Positions 17,377 to 19,101 of a DNA stretch of 19,101 nt are shown here, piece by piece. Made by a program: the position numbers and the translations under genes. Within the stretch, counting starts at the first letter, position 1, and every line of letters begins with the position of its first letter. A model generated the notes under the pieces. The model was not told where the DNA came from and did not search any database. It saw only the letters and a program-made list of their open reading frames with translations. The DNA is from an uncultured Methylobacillus sp. (GTDB taxonomy: Bacteria > Pseudomonadota > Gammaproteobacteria > Burkholderiales > Methylophilaceae): assembly GCA_946478965.1 (NCBI GenBank), contig CAMLDQ010000038.1:1-19101 (forward strand). The letters run 5' to 3'.

Positions 17377-18894
17377 TCAAATGGGGTATTCCGGCCGCAT
17401 GTGAGGAAACAATATCACATCACGGATGCTAGGGGAATCGGTCAGCAGCATCACCAGGCGATCGATACCGATCCCGCATCCTCCGGTCGGCGGCATGCCG
17501 TATTCCAGCGCACGAATATAATCGGCGTCATAGTACATCGCCTCATCGTCGCCGGCCTCCTTGGCCTCCACTTGCTGGCGGAAACGCGCGGCCTGGTCTT
17601 CCGGGTCGTTCAATTCCGAAAAACCGTTGGCAATTTCACGGCCGGTGATAAACAGCTCGAAGCGTTCGGTAATTCCGGGCAAGGTATCGGAAGCGCGCGC
17701 CAGAGGCGACACTTCGACCGGATAGTCGATGATGTAGGTCGGCTCCCACAGTTGGGATTCGGCCGTTTCTTCGAACAGCGCAAGTTGCAATGCTCCCAGG
17801 CCGAGATGCGGCAATGCCTCGATGCCCCATTTGGCTTTCAGCTCGGCACGAATGAAGGTGGCGTCTTCCAGCTGCGCATCGGTGTATTCCGGCGCGTATT
17901 TCTTGATCGCAGCGACAATGGTGAGGCGCTGGAACGGCTTCGCCAGATCGACTTCGCGGCCCTGGTAGGTCACCGTCGCAGTGCCACAGGCGGCAATGGC
18001 CGCGGCACGGATGCATTCCTCGGTAAAGTCCATCAGCCACTTGTAATCGGTGTACGCGGCGTAGAACTCCATCATCGTGAATTCTGGGTTGTGTCGTACG
18101 GAGAGGCCCTCGTTACGGAAGTTGCGGTTGATCTCGAACACGCGCTCGAAACCGCCGACGATGAGGCGCTTCAAGAACAGCTCCGGCGCGATACGCAGGA
18201 ACATCTGCATGTCGAGCGCGTTGTGGTGTGTGGTGAACGGCTTCGCCGCCGCGCCGCCGGGGATCGGGTGCAGCATCGGTGTTTCCACCTCGAGGAACTG
18301 GTGGCCGGTCATGAACTGGCGGATCGCGGAAACCACGCGGCTGCGCGCGGCGAACGTCTTGCGCGTATCCTCGTTCATGATGAGATCCACGTAGCGCTGG
18401 CGGTACTTGGTTTCCTGGTCGGCCAGACCGTGGAATTTCTCCGGCAACGGCCGCAGCGACTTGGACACCAGGCGCAGCACATCCACCTTCACGGACAATT
18501 CACCGGTCTTGGTCTTGAACAGCGTGCCTTCCGCGCTGAGGATATCGCCCATATCCCACTTTTTGAAGGCGTCGTACAACTCCTCCCCGATCGCCTCGCG
18601 CTGGATGAAGAGCTGGATGCGGCTGGTCGCGTCCTGCAGTGTGGCAAAGCTCGCCTTGCCCATTACGCGCTTGAGCATCATGCGGCCGGCCACGGCAACG
18701 CGGATCGCCTGTGGCTCCAGTTCCTCGGCCGGTTTCTCGCCATGCATCTTGTGCAAATCAGCTGCACGATGCGTCGGACGCACATCGTTGGGGAAGGCCA
18801 CACCCTGCTCGCGCAGCGCCTTCAGCTTGTTGCGGCGCTCGGCGATGACGTGGGACTCGTCCTGGGCGGGTTGCTGTTGTTCCTGTTCGCTCAA
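17377..18894 (-). CDS. lysS: Lysyl-tRNA synthetase, class II
   Basis: A 505-residue enzyme that charges tRNA-Lys with lysine using ATP. The N-terminal OB-fold anticodon-binding domain covers about residues 65-155 ([18 protein letters not shown]). The catalytic core has class II motif 2 ([20 protein letters not shown]) and motif 3 ([15 protein letters not shown]) and ends with [11 protein letters not shown]. The start is TTG at 18894: AAGGGG lies 6 bases upstream, the residues from there (MSEQEQ) resemble the E. coli N-terminus, and no ATG is near. It begins one base after the prfB stop, so the two are surely co-transcribed. Confidence 0.97.
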   Translation of the reverse strand: MSEQEQQQPAQDESHVIAERRNKLKALREQGVAFPNDVRPTHRAADLHKMHGEKPAEELEPQAIRVAVAGRMMLKRVMGKASFATLQDATSRIQLFIQREAIGEELYDAFKKWDMGDILSAEGTLFKTKTGELSVKVDVLRLVSKSLRPLPEKFHGLADQETKYRQRYVDLIMNEDTRKTFAARSRVVSAIRQFMTGHQFLEVETPMLHPIPGGAAAKPFTTHHNALDMQMFLRIAPELFLKRLIVGGFERVFEINRNFRNEGLSVRHNPEFTMMEFYAAYTDYKWLMDFTEECIRAAAIAACGTATVTYQGREVDLAKPFQRLTIVAAIKKYAPEYTDAQLEDATFIRAELKAKWGIEALPHLGLGALQLALFEETAESQLWEPTYIIDYPVEVSPLARASDTLPGITERFELFITGREIANGFSELNDPEDQAARFRQQVEAKEAGDDEAMYYDADYIRALEYGMPPTGGCGIGIDRLVMLLTDSPSIRDVILFPHMRPEYPI

Positions 18895-18895
18895 T

Positions 18896-19101
18896 TTATA
18901 CCCCTTGTTTCAAGCTTTCGGTGATAAACGGATCGAGGTCGCCGTCCAGCACCGCCTTAGTGTTGCTGATTTCCACGTTGGTTCGCAGATCCTTGATGCG
19001 CGAGTTGTCGAGCACATAGCTGCGAATCTGGTGCCCCCAGCCGATGTCGGTCTTGGAGTCTTCCAGCGCCTGCTTTTCCTCGTTGCGCTTGCGCAGTTCC
19101 A
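18896..19101 (-). CDS. prfB: Peptide chain release factor 2, C-terminal part (5' end outside window)
   Basis: The frame runs in from the window edge to TAA at 18898-18896. About 67 residues are visible and match the end of RF2: [26 protein letters not shown] and [13 protein letters not shown]2 releases the chain at UGA and UAA stop codons. The GGQ motif and the programmed +1 frameshift site usual near codon 25 would both lie upstream, outside this window. The prfB-lysS order is the same as in E. coli. The lysS ribosome site lies inside the last prfB codons, so translation is probably coupled. Confidence 0.95.
   Translation of the reverse strand, partial: ELRKRNEEKQALEDSKTDIGWGHQIRSYVLDNSRIKDLRTNVEISNTKAVLDGDLDPFITESLKQGV

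Noticed and set aside
17401..18924. Plus-strand open frame of about 500 codons opposite lysS
   Set aside because: The opposite strand encodes an unmistakable lysyl-tRNA synthetase with class II motifs; this frame has no motif.
18896..19101. Programmed frameshift site of prfB
   Set aside because: The known site is near codon 25, and only the C-terminal codons are in this window.
1..19101. Mobile elements, CRISPR arrays, tRNA or rRNA genes
   Set aside because: None seen: no transposase or integrase motif, no regularly spaced repeats, and no tRNA cloverleaf or CCA-ended structure recognised on either strand.

Overview
The window looks like a chromosomal segment of a betaproteobacterium. The evidence is a GC-rich sequence with close spacing, an isc operon that closely follows the proteobacterial order, a prfB-lysS pair, and a porin whose N-terminus resembles putative porins I associate with iron- and sulfur-oxidising Nitrosomonadales such as Gallionellaceae. 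The family-level placement is a guess from protein style, not a measured result. I see no insertion sequence, phage gene, CRISPR array, tRNA or rRNA.

Bases 1-5160 (+ strand) are an iron-sulfur cluster assembly operon. It holds the 3' end of an additional cysteine desulfurase, then iscS, iscU, iscA, hscB, hscA and fdx. IscS supplies sulfur, IscU is the scaffold, IscA is an A-type carrier, HscB/HscA are the J-protein/Hsp70 pair that discharges IscU (whose LPPVK recognition motif is present), and Fdx supplies electrons. No iscX follows fdx. Next comes sthA (5239-6624), a soluble pyridine nucleotide transhydrogenase-like flavoprotein, which meets the following gene tail to tail with a 3-base gap.

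Bases 6628-17159 (- strand) are a signalling region. Read in transcription order, a tightly packed four-gene cassette encodes: a histidine kinase with an N-terminal globin-coupled-sensor-like domain and a PAS domain; a stand-alone Rcp1-like receiver; a REC-GGDEF-EAL protein; and a REC-PAS-GGDEF-EAL protein. Two of its junctions are one-base stop/start overlaps and one is a 17-base gap. Downstream on the same strand are a putative porin, with a Pho-box-like sequence and a terminator-like leader hairpin, and then, after a strong terminator, a membrane-anchored MASE1-PAS-PAS-GGDEF-EAL protein. Three double-domain cyclic-di-GMP proteins thus sit within about 8.5 kb.

The most interesting points are in the signalling cassette. 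The globin-like sensor has Gln where the haem-ligating proximal His is expected, although the distal-side Tyr is kept. One REC-GGDEF-EAL protein has an altered EAL active site (ESL and DN for EAL and DD) but an intact GGDEF domain with an inhibitory site. The other has a Cys in place of the Asp of the KxD motif. The cassette can be read as a Cph1/Rcp1-like phosphorelay in which the photosensor is replaced by a globin-like module and the outputs are two receiver-controlled c-di-GMP enzymes; this is inference.

Bases 17377-19101 (- strand) are housekeeping: lysS (lysyl-tRNA synthetase, UUG start) preceded by the 3' end of prfB (release factor 2), one base apart, the order also known from E. coli.
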